NCBI RefSeq assembly: GCF_012935325.2
Contig: NZ_JABBYG020000030.1
Coordinates: forward strand, 1 to 47,531
Length of the DNA: 47,531 nucleotides
Source of the DNA: Paenibacillus sp. PL91
GTDB lineage: Bacteria; Bacillota; Bacilli; Paenibacillales; Paenibacillaceae
Direction of reading: 5' to 3'
Shown: piece by piece, positions 1 to 7,306 of the stretch
Numbering within the stretch: the stretch's first letter is position 1
How the letters are laid out: each line of letters begins with the position of its first letter
Notes under the pieces: generated by a model
Seen by the model: the letters and a program-made list of their open reading frames with translations, nothing else
What the model was told of the DNA's origin: nothing
The model's database searches: none
Made by a program: the position numbers and the translations under genes

Positions 1-23
1 TTCATTGGACATCTGACGATTAC

Positions 24-109
24 GCTAACGGGGAACGATAGTTCAATAAAAACACGGAAGCAGCCGACCACAATGATTGGCTGCTTCATTACGCTAACGG
101 GCAGTATAG
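24..109 (+). repeat. Box-hairpin repeat E1 (complete)
   Basis: Left box GCTAACGGGGAACGATAG at 24-41 followed by TTCAATAA, then a hairpin with arms GCAGCC/GGCTGC, then right box GCTAACGGGCAGTATAG at 93-109. This copy is close to the consensus used for the other elements. The hairpin belongs to the stem class shared with E11 and E23. Confidence 0.85.
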
Positions 110-173
110 AGCAACTTATCAAGGAATTTTCCCGCCATATATATGGTAAAATCTGCATATAGGAGGGGGGTCC

Positions 174-517
174 ATGAGAAAAGCTCAAATTACGGGTTTT
201 CTTCTGTTTTTAATGATTACTTTAGTGTCTTGTGACCAAAATAAACCATCTTTTGAGCAAAATCTTAATTTACATTTTAGCAAGCCTGAAGGTCAGGGCT
301 GCTCAATTTATAAGAAGATTGAAGATAAAGAAACAGTAAATTTGGTATTGGGTATTTTTAAAAATGCATCCTGGGAAAACGCAAAAGTATCAATGTCACG
401 GCAACCTGATTATAAAATTCTAACTGTCAATATAGAACCAACAGTTTCCTATGAACCAGTAACTTATGCTCTGTTTGGCTATCACCAAACAAAGAAACTT
501 TAGAAGTTTTAGCGTGA
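174..517 (+). pseudogene. YhfM-like lipoprotein, frameshifted near its C-terminus
   Basis: Small lipoprotein with a hydrophobic signal and lipobox LVSC (Cys20), so the mature protein would be anchored on the outer face of the membrane. The body (residues about 45-100) resembles the YhfM-like domain of Bacillus/Paenibacillus lipoproteins: KETVNLVLGIFKNASW, then PDYKI. As read, the frame ends at 503 with ALFGYHQTKKL. Shifting frame near 471 gives VWLSPNKETLEVLA and a stop at 515-517, which matches the usual WLSP-type end of the family, so one base appears to be missing. A strong AGGAGGGGGG site precedes the ATG. It could be a real decayed allele or a sequencing error. Function of the family is unknown to me. 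Confidence 0.7.
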
Positions 518-538
518 GCTACAGACCCTTTCGATACT

Positions 539-1171
539 TTATTGCTCGTACATCTTAGCAGACTGGGATTCGTTTTCTTCATTAGAAACGTCTCCTTTCA
601 GCTGTGTATAATGTAGTCCCAGATCATACGCATGTGACAGTAACTTATCCAAATTCCCCTGATTAGCATCAAGGGTGTCATACAAGATCTCAACCTTGGT
701 ATTTAATATTCCAGCGTAATTAGCCATTCCTACGTTGAGGTGATGTGCGAGCATCTTGTCATAGTTCCTTTTCTCAAAATGTCCTAATGAAGCGCCTGCG
801 AGACCAAGCCACAATACCTGCCTATGATGAAGCTTGCTGGATCCGTATGCAAAGCCATTGTTCCATACACGGTCGATATACCCCTTTAGCATGGCTGGCA
901 TACTGTACCACCAAATCGGGAAAATATAGGCCAGTGCATCGTGCTTCTTCATTCTATTGATTTCCGTCATCACTTCGGGTGAATAGCTTTTATGATCATC
1001 TGACCAGTTCGGCTCGTCTTCTTCCCACAAGACAGGGTCAAACCCGCTTCGATGTAAGTCCAGCACCTCGGTCTCATGTCCAGCATCATGAAGACCTTGT
1101 ACGAACCGGTCGGCAATTGCAAAGGTTAAAGAATTTGTTCTTGGGTGGGTCACAACGGTTAATACTTTCAT
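539..1171 (-). CDS. NAD(P)H-dependent flavodoxin-fold quinone oxidoreductase
   Basis: About 210 aa protein of the flavodoxin-like NAD(P)H dehydrogenase family (MdaB/KefF/NQO type, PF02525). Such enzymes use FMN/FAD and NAD(P)H to reduce quinones in the cytosol. It opens with the phosphate-binding strand MKVLTVVTHPRTNSLTFAIA, carries FPIWWYSMPAMLKGYIDRV near residue 85 and a GxxG region, LAGASLGHF, as in the family. An upstream in-frame extension exists, but the ATG at 1171 has a GGGGA ribosome binding site and starts exactly at the conserved N-terminus. It lies 43 bp downstream of the saccharopine-dehydrogenase-like gene on the same strand, probably one operon controlled by the divergent HxlR regulator. 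The exact substrate is not predictable. Confidence 0.85.
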   Translation of the reverse strand: MKVLTVVTHPRTNSLTFAIADRFVQGLHDAGHETEVLDLHRSGFDPVLWEEDEPNWSDDHKSYSPEVMTEINRMKKHDALAYIFPIWWYSMPAMLKGYIDRVWNNGFAYGSSKLHHRQVLWLGLAGASLGHFEKRNYDKMLAHHLNVGMANYAGILNTKVEILYDTLDANQGNLDKLLSHAYDLGLHYTQLKGDVSNEENESQSAKMYEQ

Positions 1172-1214
1172 CTTGGAATCCCCTACTTTCCTTATTTTAA
1201 TGAGAGCTGATCGT

Positions 1215-2204
1215 TCAAGAATGGTCAAATATTCGTACACCGAACTGCTCGAAACGTGCGATAGCCTCATCCACTGACACCAACGTCTCAGGCAGATACA
1301 CCCCACCCGCTGCGGCGGGCTTGCCGTCCAAACCAAGAATACGCTCAATCGAGACCAGCACGCCGAGGGCGGTAAGGTGCGCTTGACCCTTCGGATCGGA
1401 TACTACCGTTCGGCGCTTGCCCGGTTGGCCTGATTTAAGAATGCCCTCAATCTCGATGTAAAGATCCTGGGAGGCCTGACCTCCAGCACGAGTCCCAATG
1501 GATTCCCCCTGTATAAAATCAAACCGAACGTTTGGTGCGCCAGTGGAAGCTGCTAAGCTGGGTACATCGAGCAATCCCATCGGAAGTCCCTCCAAAGTGC
1601 TTCCATCGGTAATCTGGACATGTCTCGGGTGTTTAATCGCGTCGATCCAGATCCATTTCCCGACTTTTCGAACGAGTGCGCGGTCAATGAAGCTATCTGA
1701 ATCGCCAACCGTCATTGGCCCCATCTCTTCACAATCATCGTAGAGACCCGCCAGTTCTATCGAATCAATCTGGCTGAAGGATTCAGCGGTTTTTAAGGCA
1801 ACGAGCGTCATGACCCCGGATTGCGAATGACCTAGCGGGACAATCGGACGCTTCGGAGGAGTCCTCAGCGCAGCAAAGGTAAAAGGTGCAACTTCGTCGG
1901 CAAGCTTTGTTATGCCGATATGGGCAATTCCCTTCTCCAATGCGAGTTGAATCAAGTTGTCGGCAGGATCCTGCAAGGCAGCGACGATGAGATCGATCTC
2001 CCCCAGATTGTCTAATCCATTGAGATTCTCCAAGTCCAAGTAGGCTGTATTGGCATTTCCCAGTTCTTTAGCGAGCGCGGAACCACGATCCGGATTACGT
2101 CCTGCAAGCACGATTTTTACATCCTTGTTGATTCTACGGACATGCTGAGCGATGGCGCTGCCGACAATACCGTATCCACCGGCGATTAATAGGCGTTGTG
2201 TCAT
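1215..2204 (-). CDS. Saccharopine dehydrogenase-like NADP-binding protein
   Basis: About 329 aa. The N-terminus, LLIAGGYGIVGSAIAQHV, is a Rossmann nucleotide-binding motif (GGxGxxG) followed by an arginine that suits NADP (LAGRNPDRG). The rest resembles the saccharopine dehydrogenase NADP-binding family (PF03435), many members of which are unassigned oxidoreductases rather than lysine enzymes. The ATG at 2204 has a GGAGGGG site; the longer reading from 2219 lacks one. First gene of a two-gene minus-strand operon with the quinone reductase, divergent from the HxlR gene. HxlR-family regulators often sense quinones or electrophiles, so a detoxification role for the pair is a reasonable inference. 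Confidence 0.8.
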   Translation of the reverse strand: MTQRLLIAGGYGIVGSAIAQHVRRINKDVKIVLAGRNPDRGSALAKELGNANTAYLDLENLNGLDNLGEIDLIVAALQDPADNLIQLALEKGIAHIGITKLADEVAPFTFAALRTPPKRPIVPLGHSQSGVMTLVALKTAESFSQIDSIELAGLYDDCEEMGPMTVGDSDSFIDRALVRKVGKWIWIDAIKHPRHVQITDGSTLEGLPMGLLDVPSLAASTGAPNVRFDFIQGESIGTRAGGQASQDLYIEIEGILKSGQPGKRRTVVSDPKGQAHLTALGVLVSIERILGLDGKPAAAGGVYLPETLVSVDEAIARFEQFGVRIFDHS

Positions 2205-2316
2205 TTTGTACCCCTCCACTTTATTAGTTTCAATACTGGTTTATAGAGATTATGTCGCATATAATGGCAATAAGGAAGAACGCACTTTTTTGTACCATTA
2301 ACACCAAAAAGTTATA

Positions 2317-2336
2317 TAGGTACCAAAAAGTACCTA
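2317..2336. promoter_or_regulatory. Palindromic operator candidate for HxlR regulator
   Basis: Perfect inverted repeat with 7-bp arms TAGGTAC/GTACCTA around CAAAAA in the divergent promoter region between the oxidoreductase operon and the HxlR gene. A further partial half-site, TTTTTTGTACCA, lies about 20 bp away. HxlR/DUF24 regulators bind GTAC-containing palindromes of this kind, so auto- and cross-regulation is likely. The assignment is by position and symmetry only. Confidence 0.55.
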
Positions 2337-2380
2337 TTTTCAAGTTGAAAACCACGTTAATCGACAGTAGGAGTGATCCC

Positions 2381-2722
2381 ATGGAAGCACGACCAAAGCA
2401 TACGTACAACATCCCGGCTGAAGCCACGCTCGATGTCATCGGAGGCAAATGGAAAACGCTGATTCTATGTCACTTGTCATATGGACCCAAACGAACGAGT
2501 GAACTTAAGAAAGCAATGCCGGGCATTACTCAAAAAATGTTAACACAGCAACTTAGAGAATTAGAGGACGACGAAATTATCTTAAGAACAGTCTATAATC
2601 AAGTACCACCGAAAGTGGTCTATGAATTGACTGAAATAGGAGAGTCGCTCAAAGCGATCTTAGATCAGCTGTGCGAGTGGGGAGAAAAATTCATTCAGGG
2701 GCAATTTCACCGCACTAATTAA
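2381..2722 (+). CDS. HxlR (DUF24)-family transcriptional regulator
   Basis: 113 aa winged-helix protein. It has the family signature: DVIGGKWKTLILCHLSYGP, then RTSELKKAMPGITQKMLTQQ, then LRELEDDEIILRTVYNQVPP and VVYELTEIGESL. The ATG at 2381 has GGAG eight bases upstream; an in-frame extension to 2252 runs through the promoter/operator region and is unlikely. No conserved Cys at the extreme N-terminus of the kind used by YodB/HypR is seen; the only Cys residues are mid-protein (LCHLS, QLCEW). It is transcribed divergently from the two oxidoreductase genes, its probable targets. Confidence 0.9.
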   Translation: MEARPKHTYNIPAEATLDVIGGKWKTLILCHLSYGPKRTSELKKAMPGITQKMLTQQLRELEDDEIILRTVYNQVPPKVVYELTEIGESLKAILDQLCEWGEKFIQGQFHRTN

Positions 2723-2880
2723 TTGAGCATGTTGTTGATACTCCTTTTGTGTGACAGATTGATTCCAAGAAGAGAACTTTATTTTCCTTGAACATCCGTA
2801 CTCCTGTAACCTTATCCGACGAGAGGAATGTCAGAAGCCGTGTTGAAATGTGTTGAAAGAAAATATAGACGTAGACTGCG

Positions 2881-3009
2881 TTCCAGAACAATGGCCCAGA
2901 AAAATGTACCTCCTATCCACACCTTTTTTTTGGGAAACTCAATCCTGAGCAATGGGGCAAAGGACTATATAAGCATCTAGACCATCATTTAATGCAGTTT
3001 GGTGTGTAG
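2881..3009 (+). pseudogene. 3' fragment of a DUF1569 gene
   Basis: The last ~43 codons of a DUF1569-type gene: the end reads EQWGKGLYKHLDHHLMQFGV before TAG. The equivalent, longer copy is at 39423-39784. From 2881 to 3075 this copy matches 39656-39850 over exactly 195 bp with 16 mismatches by my count, including the hairpin after the stop and the left box of E2/E20. Homology stops on both sides of that segment. There is no start codon or upstream half here, so it is not expressed as a protein. Confidence 0.8.
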
Positions 3010-3057
3010 TCATTAACTTGAGTACAAAGGTCTGCCATGATGGCAACCCTTTATTGC

Positions 3058-3141
3058 GCTAACGGAGAACGATAGTTCAATAAATAAGGAGCAGTTTGCT
3101 ACGGCAGCTGCTCCTTTCTTCGTTAAACTAACGGGCAGTTA
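3058..3141 (+). repeat. Box-hairpin repeat E2 (complete, preceded by a second hairpin)
   Basis: Left box GCTAACGGAGAACGATAG at 3058-3075, hairpin GGAGCAG/CTGCTCC with T-run, right box ACTAACGGGCAG at 3127. Another hairpin (3025-3052, AAAGG..TGCCAT/ATGGCA..CCTTT) lies directly upstream and belongs to the segment shared with E20, so the order here is hairpin-box-hairpin-box. Confidence 0.85.
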
Positions 3142-3213
3142 TGTGGAAGAAGAAATGTGTTAATTTTTTGTGATAAAGTTAGGATATACACTGTTTAAAT
3201 TTAGGGCGATAAC

Positions 3214-3525
3214 ATGAAGAAACCAGTTCTAATTATATTGATTTTTACATTAAGTTTTATGTTAACAGGATGTAATTTCATCGAAGAACAGAAAGCGGAA
3301 GGTATTATCAAAGATTATTATCAAGCTATTATAGATGAAGATTATGAAAAAGCGTTTGAACAGTTACAGCTATATGATTATGATGCTGAGACTGGAGATG
3401 GTCATTTTACTGAAGGAACTACATTATCTCATGAAGAAGCTAAGGCGTTCTATTTAAAGAAAATAAATGTCTTGAAGGAACAAAATTATAAATTAAAGGG
3501 TTTTGAAATTATAGAAGTTGAGTAA
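3214..3525 (+). CDS. Small lipoprotein, unknown function
   Basis: 103 aa. Hydrophobic signal peptide with lipobox LTGC (Cys20), hence probably an extracellular membrane-anchored lipoprotein. The mature part starts with EEQKAEGIIKDYYQAIIDED, typical of small NTF2-like/DUF4878-like lipoproteins that form a cone-shaped domain, then acidic residues and no recognisable catalytic motif. The C-terminus stops at EIIEVE just before repeat E3, and family members of this type are often longer, so the gene may be 3'-truncated. No close neighbour on the same strand. Confidence 0.65.
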   Translation: MKKPVLIILIFTLSFMLTGCNFIEEQKAEGIIKDYYQAIIDEDYEKAFEQLQLYDYDAETGDGHFTEGTTLSHEEAKAFYLKKINVLKEQNYKLKGFEIIEVE

Positions 3526-3542
3526 TACCCCCTTTCTCTTCT

Positions 3543-3628
3543 TAACTGACATGTAACTATAGCTTAACAATCAACAGGACGAGGCTGCCGACATGGAACG
3601 GCAGCCTCGTTGAGCTAACGGGCAGATG
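3543..3628 (+). repeat. Box-hairpin repeat E3 (degenerate left box)
   Basis: The left box is decayed (core lost, CTATAGCTTAACA retained as in E6). The hairpin GACGAGGCTGCC/GGCAGCCTCGTT is nearly perfect and the right box GCTAACGGGCAGATG begins at 3614. Same stem class as E5, E6 and the half-stem in E7. Confidence 0.8.
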
Positions 3629-3634
3629 TTTAAA

Positions 3635-3659
3635 AGGCAACGGAAATATTCCGTTGCCT
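3635..3659 (-). terminator. Hairpin terminator for the minus-strand fragment
   Basis: 11-bp perfect arms AGGCAACGGAA/TTCCGTTGCCT with a 3-nt loop, followed on the minus strand by TTTTAA. It lies just past the stop of the reading frame ending at 3669 and suits an intrinsic terminator for that strand. Confidence 0.6.
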
Positions 3660-3668
3660 GAAATTGCT

Positions 3669-4019
3669 CTACTCGATGATTTCAACACTTAGACTGGGGT
3701 GAATTTTCTGGAATTCTGCTATACGATTCAATAATTGAGTTTTATCAAAGCTGGATGCAATAATATCTTGATTCGGTCTAAAGGTAACGCTGGTACCTGT
3801 CTCCTTTGTTACCCCGATTACTATTAGTTCAGATTGCTGGATTCCATGTTTGAAATCTTGACGAAACACTTTTCCTTCACGGCGATTTCCTTTTTTCACT
3901 TTTGTTGTACGTTTTAAAAACTTTGGAAAGTTAACGGCATCATCGATTGTTAGCTGTTTCGGGAAAAATCTAGCAATATCATATCGAATTTCTGCTTTTT
4001 CATCTAAAAATCCAAGGAG
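3669..4019 (-). pseudogene. Type IIA topoisomerase B subunit (GyrB/ParE)-like fragment
   Basis: Open minus-strand frame without a convincing start. The section GKVFRQDFKHGIQQSEL, then VIGVTKETGTSVTFRPNQDI matches the GHKL-domain region of GyrB/ParE (family pattern GxTxxTGTxVxFxPDxxIF). The later part, FDKTQLLNRIAEFQ, is only weakly similar. Upstream codons (4019 to about 3900; e.g. RYDIARFFPKQLTIDDAVNF) are not recognisable as GyrB, so two gene pieces may be joined. Less than a fifth of a topoisomerase subunit is present and no ATP-binding Asn motif is seen. It is a remnant. Confidence 0.55.
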
Positions 4020-4034
4020 TTACGATTTAAAGAC

Positions 4035-4919
4035 TTAAACGGAGGCAATTAATGCATCCCATATAATCTCTAAGTCTTTTTCTGCTGTACGCCAGTTGCT
4101 AAAAGCAGCACGTATTGCAGGAACACCATTGTATATAGTTGGCGTCATGAAAACTTTTCCTTTTTGATTTAAAATTGCAAGGAATTGCTTAATCATTTCA
4201 GTTGTTATTACTTCTTTATCTAAAGTAAAGCAAACGACGTTTAATCTTACTGGAGATAAAAGTTTAAAGTGACTACTATTATTTATTTTATTTCCAAGTT
4301 GCTTAGCTAACTCTACATTTTGTTCGATAAGATTTTGATATCCTCTTTTTCCATATGCCTTCAGCGTAAACCATGCTGGCAATGCACGAAATCGTCGAGA
4401 ATTTTCAGGTGTAAGATCAAAAAAATCTGGATTTTCAATAGAACCTCCAAGATAAGCTGCGTTATTTTGAAATACTTCTACTTGAAGTTGCTTATGACGA
4501 GTAAATTGCATGGCAGAGTCGTAGGGAACATTAAGCCATTTATGTGCATCAATCGTAATAGAGTCGGCATAATCCATTCCTTTTACTAATTCTCTATGAA
4601 TAGGGGAACAAGCAGCAAAACCACCAAAGTCAGCATCAACATGTAACCAAAAGCGATAATGCTTTTTAAGCTGCCCAATAGCAACTAAATCATCGAAGTC
4701 TACCGTATTAACAGTTCCAGCATTTGCAACAACAATGCATGGTGCACTTTTATTTTGTACAAGAAATTCAGTTAATCTTTCGATATCGATCGCTTCACGA
4801 TTTTCCTGACAAGGTATTAGATGGATAGTTTTTCTACCTATGCCTAGCATAGAAGTTGCTTTAAAAATGCTTGAGTGAGGTGCGCCACTCAAAATTTTGA
4901 TTTGTGGAATATCGTACAA
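4035..4919 (-). pseudogene. PLP-dependent amino acid decarboxylase, 5'-truncated
   Basis: 294 codons of a group II pyridoxal-dependent decarboxylase (PF00282: aromatic amino acid/tyrosine/glutamate type). The PLP region is intact: HVDADFGGFA (Asp contacting the pyridine nitrogen) and SITIDAHKWLNVPYD with the Schiff-base Lys. Full-length members are about 450-500 aa, so the first third is missing. The frame enters after an in-frame stop immediately upstream of the codons YDIPQIKILSGAPHSS, and no ribosome binding site precedes the TTG at 4919. The missing 5' end abuts a MocR remnant pointing the other way, consistent with a deletion that removed both 5' halves. Probably not expressed as an active enzyme. 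Confidence 0.75.
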
Positions 4920-5284
4920 GCCTTAAGTTCAAATAGAATGCATACACATCTAGAAAAATTACGTATTGCCCTTTAAATAAGAAGAGATAGAACAATTGCA
5001 CCGTTAGATAAATATGCACCTAAAGGCGTTACGTGGATAATACCTAAGGGAGGACTAAACATTTGGGTGTCTTTGCCTAGTAGTAGAAATACAGATGAAC
5101 TACTTTTAAAAGCACAACAGTCCAATATTTTATTTTTGCCTAGTTCAGCATGTTATCCAGGTGAACCACAGTATAACCATATGAGAATTAGTTACTCCTA
5201 TCTAGAGGATCAGTAACTTGAAGAAGGCATTATTGAGCTCTGTCGAATTATGGAATTATATTTTCATGAAATGAAACCCAATTA
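4920..5284 (+). pseudogene. MocR/PdxR-type GntR-aminotransferase regulator, C-terminal remnant
   Basis: Not an open frame overall, but one frame reads through with two stops: NRMHTHLEKLRIAL* near 4938-4976, then DKYAPKGVTWIIPKGGLNIW from about 5004, FLPSSACYPGEP, MRISYSYLEDQ* at about 5213, then LEEGIIELCRIM to 5284. This order is the C-terminal end of the aminotransferase-like domain of MocR regulators (PEGGLxxW, FLPGSxFY, NxxRLSFSxL). The HTH and PLP-lysine regions are absent. It lies head-to-head with the truncated decarboxylase; MocR regulators are commonly divergent from the PLP enzyme they control, so the original pair was probably functionally linked. Confidence 0.65.
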
Positions 5285-5582
5285 ATCATTCAGGCTGTGG
5301 CGTTAAATCAATACTTTCTCACTACCGATACACAGCACTCCACATGAGTTTTTGTATATTACAACTTATTATTGTATAAAGAATGAATAGAGATATAAGA
5401 TGTATGACACTAAATACAAAACCTTTTAAAACAAGAACTTGCATTGAAATATAGACATATGTATAAAATAGGATATTTGGTACAGATGTACTGCTGAGCG
5501 TTAAGCTAACTGGCAGGATAGTGTAATCACTGCGCGAACACTTCAGATAGGGGTCCCGCGAACGAAACGCGAAAAACGTACG
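5285..5582. other. Intergenic stretch without a recognisable gene
   Basis: AT-rich to about 5490, then a right-type repeat box (E4) and a short GC-rich stretch (GCGAACGAAACGCG). I see no credible reading frame. Confidence 0.4.
5505..5521 (+). repeat. Repeat E4: right-type box only
   Basis: GCTAACTGGCAGGATAG differs from the right-box consensus at two positions. There is no hairpin or left box nearby, so this is a solo or decayed copy. Confidence 0.65.
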
Positions 5583-5801
5583 CTAAGGAATCCGGCTAAT
5601 GTGCAAAGTAATACGGGAATCAACTTTTAGGGTAATGCCGTCGAAGCTATTATATTGATGCATCCGAGCAAAACAAAATTGAGAGCAAGTCCGGTGAGAC
5701 CAAGCGAAGGTTCGGGCTTGGTCGTATTCAAGCACGCCTTGCGAAGACCAGCCAAACCGTAATTGTTCAACTGGAATTTGGAGCGCAACCTCCTGATTCA
5801 T
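5583..5801 (-). CDS. Hypothetical protein, doubtful
   Basis: 72-codon frame containing FGWSSQGVLEYDQARTFAWS and HRTCSQFCFARMHQYNSFDG. The composition looks protein-like but I do not recognise a family. No clear ribosome binding site precedes the ATG, and neighbouring DNA on both sides is non-coding, so it may be a fragment of a longer gene. Listed only because no competing feature explains the stretch. Confidence 0.3.
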   Translation of the reverse strand: MNQEVALQIPVEQLRFGWSSQGVLEYDQARTFAWSHRTCSQFCFARMHQYNSFDGITLKVDSRITLHISRIP

Positions 5802-5924
5802 TTTTGCTTCATTTTAGTATGGTTTCAAATCTACCAATATAAACGCAGGGTGTGTTGAATTGATCATTAAGTAAGGCCTTATATATCACATCACCGATTT
5901 AGCGGCGGGTGCATTCGGTAACCT

Positions 5925-5954
5925 TCTGCCTCTTCATGAGGCAGATTTTTTTTT
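5925..5954 (+). terminator. Rho-independent terminator
   Basis: 8-bp stem TCTGCCTC/GAGGCAGA with a 5-nt loop followed by nine T residues. No intact plus-strand gene lies just upstream, so it either terminates transcription of a lost gene or insulates the ABC operon promoter downstream. Confidence 0.8.
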
Positions 5955-5978
5955 CGCTTATTTGGGCCACGGCGGTTA

Positions 5979-6007
5979 TAGACAATTAGTTCGAGTTCAT
6001 GTATAGT
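5979..6007 (+). promoter_or_regulatory. Sigma-A-type promoter of the GntR-ABC operon
   Basis: -35 TAGACA (5979-5984), 17-bp spacer, -10 TATAGT (6002-6007). It is 62 bp upstream of the chosen ATG of the GntR gene. Confidence 0.6.
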
Positions 6008-6017
6008 TGTATACATG
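5998..6017. promoter_or_regulatory. Operator overlapping the -10 of the GntR-ABC promoter
   Basis: Perfect inverted repeat with 8-bp arms CATGTATA/TATACATG and a 4-bp centre. It covers the -10 hexamer, as expected for repression by the GntR/YtrA-type regulator encoded immediately downstream. Confidence 0.7.
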
Positions 6018-6068
6018 AGTAACCAACCGTTCAACATCGCAATCGTTCTTAGAGAAAAGAGGTCCTTG

Positions 6069-6431
6069 ATGAAACCGACATTGGATGAATCCCAACCAAT
6101 CTTTCAACAGATTGCCCAAATGATCATGGACGAGATTGTGGGGGGCGAATTGAACGAAGAGGAACAAATTCCTTCCGAAAATGAATTGTCGCGCTTCTAT
6201 AACATCAATCGGGCGACAGTACGCAAGGGTCTCCAGGCTTTGGTGGATGCAGGGATTATTTATAAACAGCGAGGGATAGGCATGTTTGTAGAGAGTGGAG
6301 CGAAGCTGCAATTGTTGAAGGAACGTCAGCGTCACTATCGCGAACAATTCGTCCTTCCCTTGTTGGAAGAAGCGAAGAGAATCGGATTAAGCAAGGAATC
6401 GGTCGTTCAGTTGATTCTGGAGGAGGAGTAA
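6069..6431 (+). CDS. GntR-family regulator, YtrA subfamily
   Basis: 120 aa. N-terminal winged HTH: QPIFQQIAQMIMDEIVGGEL, IPSENELSRFYNINRATVRK, GLQALVDAGIIYKQRGIGMF; then only a short C-terminal helical tail, as in the YtrA subfamily, which lacks the large ligand domain of other GntR proteins. YtrA-type repressors control adjacent ABC transporters in response to cell-envelope antibiotics. The ATG at 6069 has AGAGG upstream; starting at 6015 would place the start codon inside the operator. The stop overlaps the ATG of the ATPase gene by one base, so translation is coupled. Confidence 0.9.
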   Translation: MKPTLDESQPIFQQIAQMIMDEIVGGELNEEEQIPSENELSRFYNINRATVRKGLQALVDAGIIYKQRGIGMFVESGAKLQLLKERQRHYREQFVLPLLEEAKRIGLSKESVVQLILEEE

Positions 6432-7306
6432 TGATGATAGACGTAAACGAAGTGGCGTATTCGTACGATAACGTTCCCGTTCTCGATAAAGTATCGTTCG
6501 AGGAGAAGGAGCCGGTGATCGCTGGGCTGTGGGGGCGCAACGGGGCCGGCAAAACAACGCTGATGAGACTACTGGCCGGTCATCAACGGCCTCACGGCGG
6601 AACGGTTCAAGTTATGGGCTCGGCACCTTACGGTAACCCGGCGGCAGTTCGGCATGTTTGCTACATGCAGGAGAATCATCCGTTCAGCACGATCTGGACG
6701 GTACAGGATGCGCTTCGTTTCGGTCGATATTTCAATGCCAACTGGGATCAAGCTACGGCAGACCGTCTGGTCGAAACTTTCAAATTGGACCGCAAGAAGA
6801 AAGTACGCATACTGTCCAAAGGGATGAAGTCTGCGCTTCAGTTTATTATCGGGTTATCTAGCCACGCCGACGTAACGATACTCGATGAGCCGACGAACGG
6901 CCTGGATGCCGGGATGCGGAGAAAGCTATATGAGGCATTAAGGGAAAGCCATGAGGAATCGCCTCGTCTCATTCTGATTTCGACACATCATATTGAAGAA
7001 GTCCAAACGCTCTGTGAATCGTTGATCGTTATGCACAAGGGCAAGTTGCTGCATAATCAACCGATCGACGAGTTCCGCGAGCAAGGCATATGGTTGGCTG
7101 GGGAACGGAACGCGGTGACAAGCGTTATTGACGGTCATAAAGTGCTGGAACAAAGCGCGATAGGATCAAAAATCAGGGTGATGCTCGACGCCCCATATTC
7201 GAAGCAATGGAAAGAGCAAGCGCATGCCTATGGACTTTCCATTGAGAAAGCGGACTTGCAAAATTATTTGCTGAATATAACGGAAGATGCGGAGGTAAAC
7301 GTATGA
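6431..7306 (+). CDS. ABC transporter ATP-binding protein
   Basis: 291 aa cytoplasmic ATPase. Walker A GRNGAGKT (residues 35-42), Q-loop YMQENHP, a degenerate signature LSKGM in place of LSGGQ (usual in the YtrB-like group), Walker B VTILDEPTNGLDAG and switch ISTHHIEE. The C-terminal ~80 residues form the extension found in antibiotic-type exporter ATPases. It overlaps the regulator upstream by one base and the membrane protein downstream by four (ATGA), so the three genes form one operon. Likely role: export of, or defence against, a membrane-active compound; the substrate cannot be read from sequence. Confidence 0.92.
   Translation: MMIDVNEVAYSYDNVPVLDKVSFEEKEPVIAGLWGRNGAGKTTLMRLLAGHQRPHGGTVQVMGSAPYGNPAAVRHVCYMQENHPFSTIWTVQDALRFGRYFNANWDQATADRLVETFKLDRKKKVRILSKGMKSALQFIIGLSSHADVTILDEPTNGLDAGMRRKLYEALRESHEESPRLILISTHHIEEVQTLCESLIVMHKGKLLHNQPIDEFREQGIWLAGERNAVTSVIDGHKVLEQSAIGSKIRVMLDAPYSKQWKEQAHAYGLSIEKADLQNYLLNITEDAEVNV

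Noticed and set aside
5583..5801. Transposase fragment
   Set aside because: The peptide looks odd enough to suggest one, but no DDE or HUH motif or terminal repeats are visible, so I only list it as a doubtful hypothetical protein.
6015..6068. Upstream start for the GntR regulator
   Set aside because: The earlier ATG lies inside the operator palindrome and would be just downstream of the -10; 6069 has a proper ribosome binding site and starts at the conserved domain.
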